DNA of 64,000 nucleotides from JAIQFL01 sp035295745 (lineage in GTDB: Bacteria > Acidobacteriota > Terriglobia > Bryobacterales > Bryobacteraceae). Shown piece after piece: positions 27,011 to 35,436 of this stretch. The DNA is taken from the NCBI GenBank assembly GCA_035295745.1, contig DATGIL010000055.1, forward strand, positions 1 through 64,000. The letters are read 5' to 3'. Under the pieces are notes generated by a model. The model did no database searches. It had not been told where the DNA came from and saw only the letters and a program-made list of their open reading frames with translations. The first letter of the stretch is position 1, and each line of letters opens with the position of its first letter. The translations under genes and the position numbers were made by a program.

Positions 27011-27039
27011 TTGACTTACGTCTGTTGTCGTAGTATGCT
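27011..27039 (+). promoter_or_regulatory. blaI promoter with overlapping inverted repeat
   Basis: TTGACT (27011-27016) and TATGCT (27034-27039) are separated by 17 nt. The spacer holds TACG-N8-CGTA, an inverted repeat placed as expected for a BlaI/MecI-type operator. Transcription would begin about 2 nt before the ATG at 27048, implying a leaderless or nearly leaderless message. Confidence 0.5.
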
Positions 27040-27047
27040 CGCGGTAG

Positions 27048-27428
27048 ATGCCTTCTCTGCCTACCGCCGCCGAACTCGACATCCTCGCCGTCCTCTGGAA
27101 ACTGGGCGCCGCTACTGTGCGCGAAGTGCACAACGAGCTTGGCAAAGATAACGTCTACACCACCACACTGAAGCAGATGCAGGTGATGACGGAGAAGGGC
27201 CTGCTGATTCGCACCGAGCGCTTTGGGTCGCATGTCTATGAGGCGAGCGCACCGAAAGAGCAGACCCAGCGGCAGATCGCCGGAGACATGCTCAAGCGCG
27301 TTTTTGCGGGATCGGCGAGCAGCCTGGTAATGGGCGCGCTCGAGGCGCAGCCGGCATCTCGCGAAGAGCTCGACGAAATCCGCCAGATGCTCGAGACGTA
27401 TGCGCGCGAGAAGCGAGGTTCTTCATGA
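27048..27428 (+). CDS. BlaI/MecI/CopY-family transcriptional repressor
   Basis: 126 residues. The winged helix is PTAAELDILAVLWKLGAATVREVHNELG followed by the recognition segment NVYTTTLKQMQVMTEKGLLIR, and the C-terminal helices serve dimerisation. Relatives repress beta-lactamase or copper genes and are inactivated when a BlaR1-type sensor protease signals. Here the sensor gene directly downstream is truncated, so the repressor may be orphaned. Likely autoregulated from the promoter at 27011-27039. Confidence 0.9.
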   Translation: MPSLPTAAELDILAVLWKLGAATVREVHNELGKDNVYTTTLKQMQVMTEKGLLIRTERFGSHVYEASAPKEQTQRQIAGDMLKRVFAGSASSLVMGALEAQPASREELDEIRQMLETYAREKRGSS

Positions 27429-27738
27429 CCATTCTGCAGTTCTCTCCGCGCAGCCGGCGGTGGAACGTCTCGGCTGGACACTGCTTCACTTTCTGTGGCA
27501 GGGCGTAGCAATTGCGATCCTTTACGCCGCGGCGCGACGGGTGGTCCGCCATCATTGCCAGCTTGCGTGCGCTCTTGCGGCAATGAGCGCCGCGCCGGTG
27601 ATCACCTGGTTCGTTCTCGGAGCCCCGTCTGTGGGTGTGGATGCCCCACTGCGCCTTCCGGCCGCGATTCCCGCCTCCTCTGCGGCCGCCGTAGTATCCT
27701 CCACTTGGGGCACTATGCTTGATATCATGGCGATGTAG
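27400..27738 (+). pseudogene. Truncated BlaR1/MecR1-type sensor (M56 N-terminus)
   Basis: The frame encodes PAVERLGWTLLHFLWQGVAI, ILYAAARRVV and a second hydrophobic stretch, the start of a BlaR1-like M56 membrane peptidase, but stops after about 110 residues where the family has 400-600. No zinc-protease motif remains. The natural start (ATGA overlapping the blaI stop at 27425) is one nucleotide out of frame, while the in-frame ATG at 27400 overlaps blaI by 29 nt. The break lies just before the tRNA-Arg gene and its island. Confidence 0.65.
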
Positions 27739-27802
27739 GCGTGCCTGTGTGAGGCGAAACACACATCCCTGGGCCCGCCGGCAAAGCAGGCAGTCATCAT
27801 GT

Positions 27803-27879
<77 letters not shown>

Positions 27880-27974
27880 AACCTTGAGTTTTCAATGGCA
27901 TAACACAAACGGCTTTCGGAAAGAAAGAAGGTCGTTTTGAGCGTTAGCCTCATCGAGCAATTTGTCAAAGAACG

Positions 27975-28590
27975 TCAGTTGTCTATACAGCGTCCGCGGC
28001 CATCCATGCTGATGGCAATCTTCTTTGCCGCCGACTCGGCGGTGAACTTCTCGCTGGTGAACTGCGACCCCTGGTCGCTGTTGAAGATCTCCGGCCAGCC
28101 CCGCCGCAAGGCACTCCGCAGCGCCTCCATGCAGAAGTCGATTTCCATCGTCAACGACAACGACCAACTCAGCACGTACCGGCTGAACCAGTCCATCACC
28201 GCCACCAGGTAGACGAAGCCCTGCGCCATCCTGATATACGTGATGTCCGTGCTCCAGACCTGATTGACGCGCCCTACCGTGATCCCTCTCAACAGGTACG
28301 GGTAGATCTTGTGCCCTTCGCCTGGCTGGCTCAGCTTCGGTTTGGGGTACACGACCTCGATTCCCATCACCTCCATCAAACGCGAGATCCGCTTGCGATT
28401 CACTGGATAACGCTCGCTCACCAGCCACTTTCGTCATTTTCCGGCTTCCGTAAAACGGCGCCCGCGTGTACTGTTCGTCGATCAGCCGCATAAACCGCAG
28501 ATTCTCTTCGCTTTCGCCCAGTGGTTCGTAATACAAGCCGGAGCCGTTCACACCCAACAGCTCACACTGCCGCCGAACGCTGAGAAAGCC
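27975..28590 (-). pseudogene. IS3-family transposase (OrfB) remnant, frameshifted and truncated
   Basis: The minus strand reads LSVRRQCELLGVNGSGLYYE...LIDEQYTRAPFYGSRKMTK, then after a one-base shift near 28434 continues WLVSERYPVNRKRISRLMEV, YPYLLRGI and WSTDITYIR (first catalytic Asp), then FNSDQGSQFTS (second Asp) and SMDGRGRCIDN before a stop. The region that should hold the catalytic Glu (NVFVERLWR in relatives) is missing, as are OrfA and both terminal repeats. Clearly inactive. Confidence 0.85.
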
Positions 28591-28591
28591 G

Positions 28592-28936
28592 GTGAGGGCA
28601 TTGAAGCCGGTTCGGGCATTAAAGCCGGTAACCGGCACCGGCAAGACCATCACGCAGCAGGCCGCGGCACTTGGAATCGATTTTGAACAGATACCGAGTA
28701 TTGGAGTGGACGACGGGATCAACAAGGCGCTGATGATGCTACCGAGGCTGTATATCAGCGAGCAGAAGTGTGAACTGGCGCTATCGGCAATCCGCAACTA
28801 CCGGAAGAAGTGGGACGAACAGAAGCTGGACTGGATGAACGAGCCGTTCAAAGACTGGTCATCGCACTTTTCAGGCGTTCTGCGCTATACAGGAATAATT
28901 GAGGATCAGATGACCAACGCGGAGCCGAAGGTCTAG
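28592..28936 (+). pseudogene. Phage terminase large-subunit C-terminal fragment
   Basis: A frame of about 115 codons. From about 28680 it reads IDFEQIPSIGVDDGINKALM, then CELALSAIRNYRKKWDEQ and DWSSHFSGVLRYTGI. The pattern 'I...LP..YI...C..AL.AI.NYR..(W/Y)DE......P..DWSSH..(D)..RY' is that of the end of TerL nuclease domains. The ATPase half is absent and the upstream junction runs straight into the IS3 remnant. The start codons in the track-length frame come from a short repeated stretch (GCCGGT...GGGCATT), not a true N-terminus. Confidence 0.55.
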
Positions 28937-29387
28937 AGGCAGGCGGAGCAGGACAGCACCAGCATATATCAGGAATGAACCTGAAAGGGTCGGCGAATAA
29001 AAGTAGAACGTTTGATTAAGCCATTTTAATTCACGAATGCTTTTTCCTCAGCTTTTTACTCCCTATGTTTCAATAGCTTAGACTACCAACCATGTTCAAA
29101 ACGTGTGAATAAAACGAAGTCGTAAAGTTGTGTTTAGATTTTTTTAAAAAGCGGGAATGGAGAGTGAGTAGGAATTTGCGGATTTGTTGATGTTGATGAC
29201 TTCCTTCTCTCAAGCATCGTTCTGGCAAGAGTTGTAACGGCAGTTAAGAACCCGAGAGCAGCAGTTACAACTGACGCATCCGTAGGCGTGATAATCATCG
29301 AGAGAACTCGCTATTCTGAGCCTAACCCCACTTTATCCCTAATTCAAGTACCAAAATGGACCAGCTAGACCAACAACCAAAATAGCC
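28937..29387. other. AT-richer island interior without an intact gene
   Basis: About 450 nt with visibly lower GC than the surroundings (for example the T- and A-runs near 29140-29150). One open frame without a start codon runs about 29165-29352 (contains SIVLARVVTAVKNPRAAVTT); it matches nothing I recognise and may be a phage remnant. Confidence 0.5.
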
Positions 29388-29429
29388 TGCGTATTCCGGT
29401 CGAAGTGGCCCACTTCACCGGAATACGCA
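29388..29429. mobile_element. 42-bp palindromic IS footprint with target duplication
   Basis: The arms TGCGTATTCCGGT-C-GAAGT and ACTTCACCGGAATACGCA are reverse complements except for one extra C. The 42 bp begin TG and end CA and are flanked on both sides by ATAGCC, as expected for a target-site duplication. It looks like two transposon ends, possibly IS21-type, joined after loss of the interior. Confidence 0.6.
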
Positions 29430-29802
29430 ATAGCCGACCAAATCGCCAAGCAGTGCCGCGAGGAGTTCATGGCAGCCCTCCAACTACCGGCACGACCGGG
29501 AGAAGGCATGGTCACTCACTGAGGACTTCTATTTCAACCGCGTGAGAAAGTCGCTCAAGGGGAAGTTCAACGTGCCTGTTCCCATCATCCCCAGATTCGT
29601 GGACACCTGGCAGAGCAAGATGGCCAAGCACGTCAACCTGACCTTTGAGCAGGGCGAGAATGAAGCCGACTGCCTGCCCGCCAAGAAAGCCACCGCCTTC
29701 TACCAGAAGATCAAGAACCACGACGCGGTGCGATGGTTTACCACTCCCCGTTCCCGCATTCAAGGGGTGAGTCAAGTAGAGCGCTTGCCGGTCAAAATTT
29801 GA
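29430..29802 (+). pseudogene. Phage structural-protein fragment, portal-like
   Basis: Reads IADQIAKQCREEFMAAL, then after a one-base shift near 29480 NYRHDREKAWSLTEDFYFNR, KSLKGKFNVPVPIIPRFVDTW and AKHVNLTFEQGENEADCLPA, ending SRIQGVSQVERLPVKI. The order of charged helix, WSLTEDFYFN and VPVPIIPRFVDTW suggests the N-terminus of a portal protein, but this is a judgement from pattern only. It is frameshifted and cut off well short of a full portal. Confidence 0.4.
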
Positions 29803-29861
29803 TGTTGTAAAATCGCCGGTAAGATTAGTAGAATCAGTGATTTAAATCCGTCATTGCAAGT

Positions 29862-29911
29862 TCAGCCTTCTAAGCTGAGGGTCGCTGGTTCGAGTCCAGC
29901 CGGGCCTACCA
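29862..29911 (+). repeat. Attachment-site-like direct repeat, right copy
   Basis: An exact 50-bp duplicate of the 3' part of tRNA-Arg (27830-27879), including the encoded CCA. It lacks the acceptor 5' strand and D-arm, so it is not a functional tRNA but the right boundary of the island. Confidence 0.85.
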
Positions 29912-29995
29912 ATACTCCGACCCATGCGGTAATCCCAGCTTGCCATTGCCCCAGGCACGGACTCCGCACGAGCCGTTGGAGACGCCCGCATGCCA

Positions 29996-30544
29996 CTAGG
30001 AAGAGTACACTGGTGCGGCGTCGATGCCGTATTCGGACAGCCACGTACGGACGTCCTGTGGTGACGCGCGGACTAGCTGACCTCCGGTGAAGCGGTCGTC
30101 GCCGGAAACTTCGTGAAGGATGAAGTCGGGGAGCACCAAAGCGTCCGCATCGGCTGCGGATTCGAACTCTGCTTCGGCGAGGAGCAGCCCCTGTAGCGGA
30201 CCGTCAAAGACATCGATACCGAAAGGCGGCACACTGTGGCGGGTTTTGGTGAGGGTCTTCGCCGGGAGCTGCGCCAGCACGCAATACTCCTCGACGGTGA
30301 GGTACATGGTGGTGATCAAGCCCTGCTGTGCTCCGCTGGAACGCGCGAGAATCTTTTGAGTGAGCTTGAACGCGACAGTGCCGCCATTTTCGCTCAGCTT
30401 GCGCAAGCGAAAAGTCGTGCCGTCGATGTAGCGGTCCACGATGAGACGGCTTCGCACCACGTGTTCATGAGCTGGAAAGTGGCGCAGGAGGAATCGGCGT
30501 TCGCGTTCGATCCTCGCGTACTTGTGCGGCGCGTGCACTTTCAT
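29996..30544 (-). CDS. CYTH-domain (triphosphate tunnel metalloenzyme) protein
   Basis: 182 residues from the ATG at 30544; an upstream in-frame ATG at 30685 gives a non-homologous, Arg-rich extension. The start HKYARIERERRFLL carries the ExExR-type metal/triphosphate motif that opens CYTH proteins. It is followed by alternating basic strands (TTFRLRKLSENGGTVAFKLTQK) and an acidic C-terminal strand (LLAEAEFES). Relatives hydrolyse inorganic triphosphate or act on thiamine triphosphate or adenylates; the substrate here is unknown. The gene ends 84 nt beyond the right edge of the island, so it belongs to the chromosome. Confidence 0.75.
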   Translation of the reverse strand: MKVHAPHKYARIERERRFLLRHFPAHEHVVRSRLIVDRYIDGTTFRLRKLSENGGTVAFKLTQKILARSSGAQQGLITTMYLTVEEYCVLAQLPAKTLTKTRHSVPPFGIDVFDGPLQGLLLAEAEFESAADADALVLPDFILHEVSGDDRFTGGQLVRASPQDVRTWLSEYGIDAAPVYSS

Positions 30545-30721
30545 ATTCTTGCTCAAAATAAAATGGGGCAATCGAACGTCTGCGCGGGCGCCATTCACAG
30601 TCCGACCGAGGGCATTCCGGAGGTCTGGGACGCTATCGCGCGATGCGCCGCCTCTTCCGCGTGGTTCGTCTGAACTGGCTGCCATTCCAGCCGCTACACG
30701 GGCCGACGAATCCAGTCTTCG

Positions 30722-31339
30722 CTATCGGCGAACCAAAAGGCGAATGAGGATGGCGCCGCCAACCGCTGCGAGAAGCGCGTAGCTTGCCAGGTTTGCCTTG
30801 AACGAGACGGCGCGGATCGAAAGCGCGTCTTCGCCCTTCATCAATCTCCTCAGCACCCACGCCTCCGAGTAGACGGAGACAAAATATGCTGGAACCAGCC
30901 CGATCAACGAGGCAGCAGGCAACATCCAAAGCCCGCCGTTGTCATCACCGGGGAGCCACGCGGAGTAAAGGACAACTCCGCCGACCCTTGACCAGGCGGA
31001 GTCGAGAAACGCCTTGGACGGTTCACCCACGACCCCCACGACAAGCATCAGTATCAGCGTAAGTGCGAATTGTCCGATGAGTCGCAGAATCCAGGCCAAC
31101 GGGTATCCAATGAACGTGGAAGCCAGATTGGCAACAGCAACAGGGTAGAGAGCCTTTCGGTAGGGCATGCCCAACACTCTTCGGAACACAGCGGCCTCAA
31201 CGAGAATGACGGGAAGGAGCGCAATTATAACCGCCGGCCATTCGATTAGGATCATCGGGAGACCGGTATCCGCATGGGCGAATAAAGGAAGCCCCAGGGA
31301 CAGTGCAAACAATCCGAGGATTCTCGAACGTCGCCGCAT
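30722..31339 (-). CDS. Hypothetical integral membrane protein
   Basis: 205 residues from the ATG at 31339 (the frame continues upstream to 31453 but without family-like character). A signal or first helix (SRILGLFALSLGLPLFAHA) is followed by several membrane segments: MILIEWPAVIIALLPVILVE, LASTFIGYPLAWILRLIGQF, ALTLILMLVVGVVG, LPAASLIGLVPAYFVSVYS and YALLAAVGGAILIRLLV. No family recognised. Downstream of it on the same strand lies the CYTH gene, 177 nt away. Confidence 0.65.
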   Translation of the reverse strand: MRRRSRILGLFALSLGLPLFAHADTGLPMILIEWPAVIIALLPVILVEAAVFRRVLGMPYRKALYPVAVANLASTFIGYPLAWILRLIGQFALTLILMLVVGVVGEPSKAFLDSAWSRVGGVVLYSAWLPGDDNGGLWMLPAASLIGLVPAYFVSVYSEAWVLRRLMKGEDALSIRAVSFKANLASYALLAAVGGAILIRLLVRR

Positions 31340-31715
31340 AGATGGCGTTGGAAGAACGAATCCGTAGTGTAACTCGCTGCTCCAGGATCGTTTGCGTTCG
31401 GTCGAGAGTAGAGAGGGCGGCTCGATCGTGCCCATAAACGCGTGACAACGCAAGGCGTGCGTGAAGTCTGCGTGGCCCGTTTTGCCGGGCGACGTTGTGG
31501 CGGTTCAGCCCGCCACGGAGGGGGTTTGAGGAGTTTGGCGAGAGAATGAGGCAGGACCGCAAGGATGGTGTGAAAGCAGCTTCGAGCCAATTTGGATCGA
31601 AGCTGCTTTCGTGTGAAAGGACTGTTATCTATACATGCGGAAACTGTGGCCAAAAAGTGCCAAAATTCGTGGAAAAAATCTGCCGCCTATAGATAGCACG
31701 GGATATTATTGCTGG
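31340..31715. other. 376-nt divergent intergenic region with a long hairpin
   Basis: Lies between the membrane-protein gene (minus) and the VanX-like gene (plus). No coding frame is convincing. It holds a near-continuous 39-bp palindrome at 31572-31610; promoters for the two divergent genes should be here, but no clear -35/-10 pair was found. Confidence 0.5.
31572..31610. repeat. 39-bp near-perfect palindrome
   Basis: GAAAGCAGCTTCGA (31572-31585) and TCGAAGCTGCTTTC (31597-31610) are perfect 14-bp reverse complements. The 11-nt centre GCCAATTTGGA contains a further CCAA/TTGG match. There is no T-run on either strand, so a rho-independent terminator is unlikely; a cruciform, a protein site or a mobile-element scar is possible. 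Confidence 0.7.
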
Positions 31716-32432
31716 ATGAGTCGAATGCGGGCTGCCGCGATTTTGGTGGCGGCCGTGGTGCTGGGCTCACAGGAACGGCCGCGGATCTTTCGGATCACGC
31801 CGGTACGGCCCGTCGCGGAACTGCGCAAAGAAGCGATGGCGGCGCAACCGCCGAGGGAAACGGGCAACTTCCGGCGCTCGGACCTTGTCGATCTGACCAC
31901 GCTCGACCCCAGCATCAAACTCGATATTCGATATGCCACCACGGACGACTTCCTGAGCACCCCGGTTTACACCTCGGCGCGCGCATTTTTGCAGCGGCCT
32001 GCGGCCGAGGCGCTGCTGCGAGCGCACCGCGACCTGGCGGCCAAGGGCTACGGATTGCTGATCTTTGACGCATATCGTCCGTGGTACGTCACGCGGATCT
32101 TCTGGGACGCTACGCCTCCGGACAAGCACGAGTTCGTGGCCGATCCTGCCAAGGGGTCACGGCACAATCGAGGGTGTGCGGTGGACCTGACGCTCTACGA
32201 TCTGAAAAGCGGCCGCGAGATCCAGATGACGGGCGTCTACGACGAGATGTCGGAGCGCTCGTACCCCCATTACACCGGCGGGACGGCGGAACAGCGGGAG
32301 CACCGGGACCTGCTCCGGCGGGCGATGGAGAAGCAGGGGTTCCAGGTTTTCGAGACGGAGTGGTGGCACTTCGACTATCACGACTGGAAACACTACGCGA
32401 TCCAGAATATTCCGTTTGAAGAGATCCGGTAA
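31716..32432 (+). CDS. Exported D-alanyl-D-alanine dipeptidase, VanX-like (M15D)
   Basis: 238 residues from the ATG at 31716, which gives a signal peptide (MSRMRAAAILVAAVVLGSQ); the frame extends upstream to 31635 without merit. The catalytic core shows LDIRYATTDDFLSTPVY, FDAYRPWYVTRIFW, the zinc motif SRHNRGCAVDLTL (SxHxxGxAxD) and the final EWWHFDY with the catalytic Glu and third zinc ligand. Relatives hydrolyse D-Ala-D-Ala. With no vanH or vanA neighbour, recycling of murein dipeptide is more likely than vancomycin resistance. Confidence 0.85.
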   Translation: MSRMRAAAILVAAVVLGSQERPRIFRITPVRPVAELRKEAMAAQPPRETGNFRRSDLVDLTTLDPSIKLDIRYATTDDFLSTPVYTSARAFLQRPAAEALLRAHRDLAAKGYGLLIFDAYRPWYVTRIFWDATPPDKHEFVADPAKGSRHNRGCAVDLTLYDLKSGREIQMTGVYDEMSERSYPHYTGGTAEQREHRDLLRRAMEKQGFQVFETEWWHFDYHDWKHYAIQNIPFEEIR

Positions 32433-32464
32433 GATGCGTGGTTCGAGAATCGACCTAGGCTAGA

Positions 32465-33631
32465 CTAGGCCGGGGTGAGGGATCTGAGCTGGCGTACCGA
32501 TTCCGCCACCCGGCGGGCGACATAGTCGATCTCCTCGATGTCGGTAAAGCGGCCCAGGCCGAAGCGCAGTGAGGAGTGAGAAACCTCCTCGCTCAGACCC
32601 AAGGCGCGGAGCACGTGACTGGGCTCCGGGGTCGCCGAGGAGCAGGCGGAGCCGGAGGAGAGAGCGACGTCAGGCATGCTCGTCAGCAGCGCGGAGGCGG
32701 AGACGCCTGCGAAGCTCAGATTGAGATTGTTGGGCAGCCGATGCTCCATGGAGCCGTTCACCCGGAGTCCCGGAAGCTGCGCCTCCAGGAGCGAGAGCAG
32801 CCGGTCGCGGAGAGTGCGCTGCGATTCGGCATCGTAGTCCATCTGCGAGGCGCAGAGTTCGCTGGCCGCGCCGAGGCCGACAATGCCGGGGACGTTCAAA
32901 GTACCGGAGCGCATGCCGAATTCGTGGCCGCCGCCATCCATTTCGGCCGCTACTTGCACGCGCGGATTGCGGCGCCGGACGTAGAGCGCGCCCGCACCTT
33001 TGGGACCGTAGATTTTGTGAGCGCTGATCGACATCAGGTCGATGTGATCGCGTTCGACATGGATCGGGATCTTGCCGAACGCCTGCGCAGCATCACAATG
33101 GAATAGAACTCGCCTTTCATGGCACAGAGCACCGATCCGGGCAATGGGCTGGATAGCTCCGATTTCGTTATTGGCATACATCACGCTAACCAGCAGGGTG
33201 TCCGGTTGGATGGCGTCGCCGAGGCGGTCGAGTTCCAGGATGCCGTCGCTCCGGACGGGCAGGATTATGGCGCGGAATCCCATACGCTGCAGGCGCTTAA
33301 CGGGGTCGAGGACGGCGCGATGTTCGGTGGCGACGGTGACGATGGAGCCGGTGAGGCCTGCCGACCGGGCGGTTTCGATGACGCCCTTAATCGCCAGATT
33401 ATTGGACTCGGTGGCGCCGCTAGTGAAGACGATTTCGCGGGGTGTACATCCGGCCAGGTTGGCGACTCGCTTCCGCGCCAGATCGACGGCTTTTTCGGCG
33501 TCCCATCCGAAGCTATGGCTGCGGCTGGCGGAGTTGCCGAACTTGGGACCGAAGAACGGGAGCATTTGGTCGAGCACGCGGGGATCCACCGGGGTGGTCG
33601 CGTGATAGTCCAGGTAGACGGGCTTCTGCAT
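32465..33631 (-). CDS. Cysteine desulfurase (NifS/IscS family)
   Basis: A 388-residue PLP enzyme that takes sulfur from cysteine for Fe-S clusters or tRNA thiolation. It starts VYLDYHATTPVDPRVLDQML. Motifs are FTSGATESNNLAIKG, HCDAAQAFGKIP, the cofactor lysine in SISAHKIYGPKGAGALY, and the active cysteine loop SSGSACSSATPEPSHVL near residue 330. It could also supply selenium for selenophosphate synthesis, which is relevant to the Sec protein nearby, but that is only inference. No isc or suf partners are adjacent. Confidence 0.9.
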   Translation of the reverse strand: MQKPVYLDYHATTPVDPRVLDQMLPFFGPKFGNSASRSHSFGWDAEKAVDLARKRVANLAGCTPREIVFTSGATESNNLAIKGVIETARSAGLTGSIVTVATEHRAVLDPVKRLQRMGFRAIILPVRSDGILELDRLGDAIQPDTLLVSVMYANNEIGAIQPIARIGALCHERRVLFHCDAAQAFGKIPIHVERDHIDLMSISAHKIYGPKGAGALYVRRRNPRVQVAAEMDGGGHEFGMRSGTLNVPGIVGLGAASELCASQMDYDAESQRTLRDRLLSLLEAQLPGLRVNGSMEHRLPNNLNLSFAGVSASALLTSMPDVALSSGSACSSATPEPSHVLRALGLSEEVSHSSLRFGLGRFTDIEEIDYVARRVAESVRQLRSLTPA

Positions 33632-33729
33632 ACGTTCCGGTACTTCTATTGTGGCGCAGGGGAAGACCGGCGTGTCGCGGGTGGCGGGTTCGCGGATATA
33701 CTGGTGTTGCCGGCTGATGTCCGGCGCGC

Positions 33730-34050
33730 ATGGCGAGGCCGCAGGTTTCCCCCGACACGGACGTGATGAGCACGCGGCGGAACGTGCCGCTCTATCGGGT
33801 CGTGCTGCTGGATGACAACGATCATAGCTACGATTACGTGATCGAGATGCTGCAGCAGATCTTCATCTTCACGCTGGTGGAAGGGTATCGGCACGCGGAG
33901 GAGTTGGAACGCACCGGCAGGACCGTGTTGATCATCTGCGAACTACGGGAAGCAGAGTTCGCACAAGAGCAGATTCACGCCTACGGCGCCGATTTCCGGC
34001 TTCAACGCTCGCAAGGATCGATGTCCGCGGTGATCGAGCCGGCGGACTAG
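33730..34050 (+). CDS. clpS: ATP-dependent Clp protease adaptor ClpS
   Basis: 106 residues. ClpS links N-degron substrates to ClpA. The core PLYRVVLLDDNDHSYDYVIEMLQQIF, with the conserved DDN(D) and Tyr-rich strand, fits well, followed by EGYRHAEELERTGRTVLIIC and YGADF. The usual ...H...G.A.V pattern is somewhat diverged (TLVEGYRHAEELERTGRTV), so binding specificity may differ. The 3' neighbour is the parvulin gene, 44 nt away. Confidence 0.85.
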   Translation: MARPQVSPDTDVMSTRRNVPLYRVVLLDDNDHSYDYVIEMLQQIFIFTLVEGYRHAEELERTGRTVLIICELREAEFAQEQIHAYGADFRLQRSQGSMSAVIEPAD

Positions 34051-34094
34051 GGTACGGCAGGGCGAACGGGCGTCGGCTGTTATGATAAAAACTT

Positions 34095-35075
34095 ATGATG
34101 TCTTGGCGTAGTGTGTCCTTATTGTGTGGACTCGCTGTGAGTCTGGCGGCGCAGACCGCACCTCCACAGGCGACACCGGTTCCTCCCCAGATGAGTCCCG
34201 TTCCGAATCGCGCCGGCGCACCGGCCGGGCCGACGGTCACGATGAGCGTCGAGAATCCGAAGCCTCTGCCTTCCGTTCCTCCGGACAAAGTGATTATCAC
34301 GGTAGGTGACCTGAAGATTACCGCGGCGCAGTTCAATATGATTTGCGATTCGCTTCCGGAACAGTCGCGGGCGAGCGCGCGGGGGCCGGCGCGCAAGCTG
34401 TTCGCCGACCAGTTGGTGAAGGTGCTGGCGCTGGCTTCGGAAGGCCACCGGCGCAAGCTGGACGAGAACGAAGCTTATCGCGTGCAAACGTCGATTCAGA
34501 ACGCCAACTTACTTGCCGGCATGACCTTCGATGCGATCGCCAAGGAAGCCAAGATCGGCGATGCCGAACTGAAAACCTATTACGATACGCATAAATCCGA
34601 TTACGAGCAGGTGCATGCGTTTCAGATCCTGATTCGCATGCAGAATTCGCCGATCGCAGTGAAGCCGGGGCAGAAAGACTTGACAGATGCCGAGGCGCTG
34701 GCGAAGGCCCAGGAGGTTCGCAAGAAGCTGGTGGATGGTGCGGATTTCTCGACGCTTGCATTGGCGGAATCTGACGATCCGCAGTCGCAGGCCAAGGGCG
34801 GCGATCTGGGCACGTTCAAGCGCGGCCACATGGTTCCCGCGGCGGAAGAGGTGGCGTTTTCGATGAAGCCGGGCGAGATCAGCCAGCCCATCAAGAGCGT
34901 GCTGGGGTATCACGTGATCAAGCTGGAAAGTAAGTCGATGACGAAGACTTTCGAAGAGGCAAAGCCCGAACTTGAAGGCAAGGCGCGTCCGGAAATCGCA
35001 CGCAAGGCGATGGAAGACCTCCAGAAGACGGACACGGTAGTGCTCGACCCGGAATTCTTCGGTACGGCGAAGTAA
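34095..35075 (+). CDS. Exported parvulin-type peptidyl-prolyl isomerase
   Basis: 326 residues. A signal peptide (WRSVSLLCGLAVSLAAQ) is followed by a Pro-rich linker and a SurA-like helical N-domain (VGDLKITAAQFNMICDSLPE). The parvulin domain at about 170-285 contains VHAFQILIRM, ADFSTLALAESDDPQSQAKG, GDLGTFKRGHMVPAAEEVAF and ISQPIKSVLGYHVIKLESK. It should fold outer-membrane or secreted proteins in the periplasm, a useful partner for the many large exported proteins of this genome. Confidence 0.9.
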   Translation: MMSWRSVSLLCGLAVSLAAQTAPPQATPVPPQMSPVPNRAGAPAGPTVTMSVENPKPLPSVPPDKVIITVGDLKITAAQFNMICDSLPEQSRASARGPARKLFADQLVKVLALASEGHRRKLDENEAYRVQTSIQNANLLAGMTFDAIAKEAKIGDAELKTYYDTHKSDYEQVHAFQILIRMQNSPIAVKPGQKDLTDAEALAKAQEVRKKLVDGADFSTLALAESDDPQSQAKGGDLGTFKRGHMVPAAEEVAFSMKPGEISQPIKSVLGYHVIKLESKSMTKTFEEAKPELEGKARPEIARKAMEDLQKTDTVVLDPEFFGTAK

Positions 35076-35079
35076 GCTC

Positions 35080-35394
35080 GTGCAAACTCGAAAACTGGCA
35101 ATCTCCTGCCCGACCTGCGGGTCGCGCGACGTGTTCTACAGTTGCACGCCGAATTGCTGTTTCAACCACGTGTGCGCCGAGTGCGGAACCACCTTTGAAC
35201 CGGTGACGGCGGCAACCGGCCGATCGGTTGCCGGAGTGAAGCCGCCCGATCCATTGCCGGAGGCGGCCGATCCGACTGCCGCCTGCGCCAAATGCGACTC
35301 CACATTGGTTTACATGATGGATGGGGATTCGCTGGTCTGCGGGAAGTGCGGGGCGGTGCTGACGCTGGAACTGACGGAGATTTGTCCGGGATGA
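35080..35394 (+). CDS. Small double zinc-ribbon protein
   Basis: 104 residues, GTG start 4 nt after the parvulin stop, so probably co-transcribed. Four CxxC pairs (ISCPTCGS, HVCAECGT, AACAKCDS, VCGKCGA) suggest two zinc ribbons joined by a Pro/Ala-rich linker; one extra pair of cysteines sits in SCTPNCCF. No known family can be named. Binding of nucleic acid or protein is possible. Confidence 0.75.
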   Translation: MQTRKLAISCPTCGSRDVFYSCTPNCCFNHVCAECGTTFEPVTAATGRSVAGVKPPDPLPEAADPTAACAKCDSTLVYMMDGDSLVCGKCGAVLTLELTEICPG

Positions 35395-35436
35395 GGCAGG
35401 CCGCCCTGGCCTGCCTCCCTGGGAGCCTAGCTAGAG

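Noticed and set aside
29165..29352. Start-less open frame in the island (contains SIVLARVVTAVKNPRAAVTT)
   Set aside because: No start codon, no RBS and no recognisable family; noted only as possible phage debris.
31716..32432. Vancomycin-resistance function for the VanX-like gene
   Set aside because: No vanH, vanA or vanRS neighbours; an exported dipeptidase in murein recycling is simpler.
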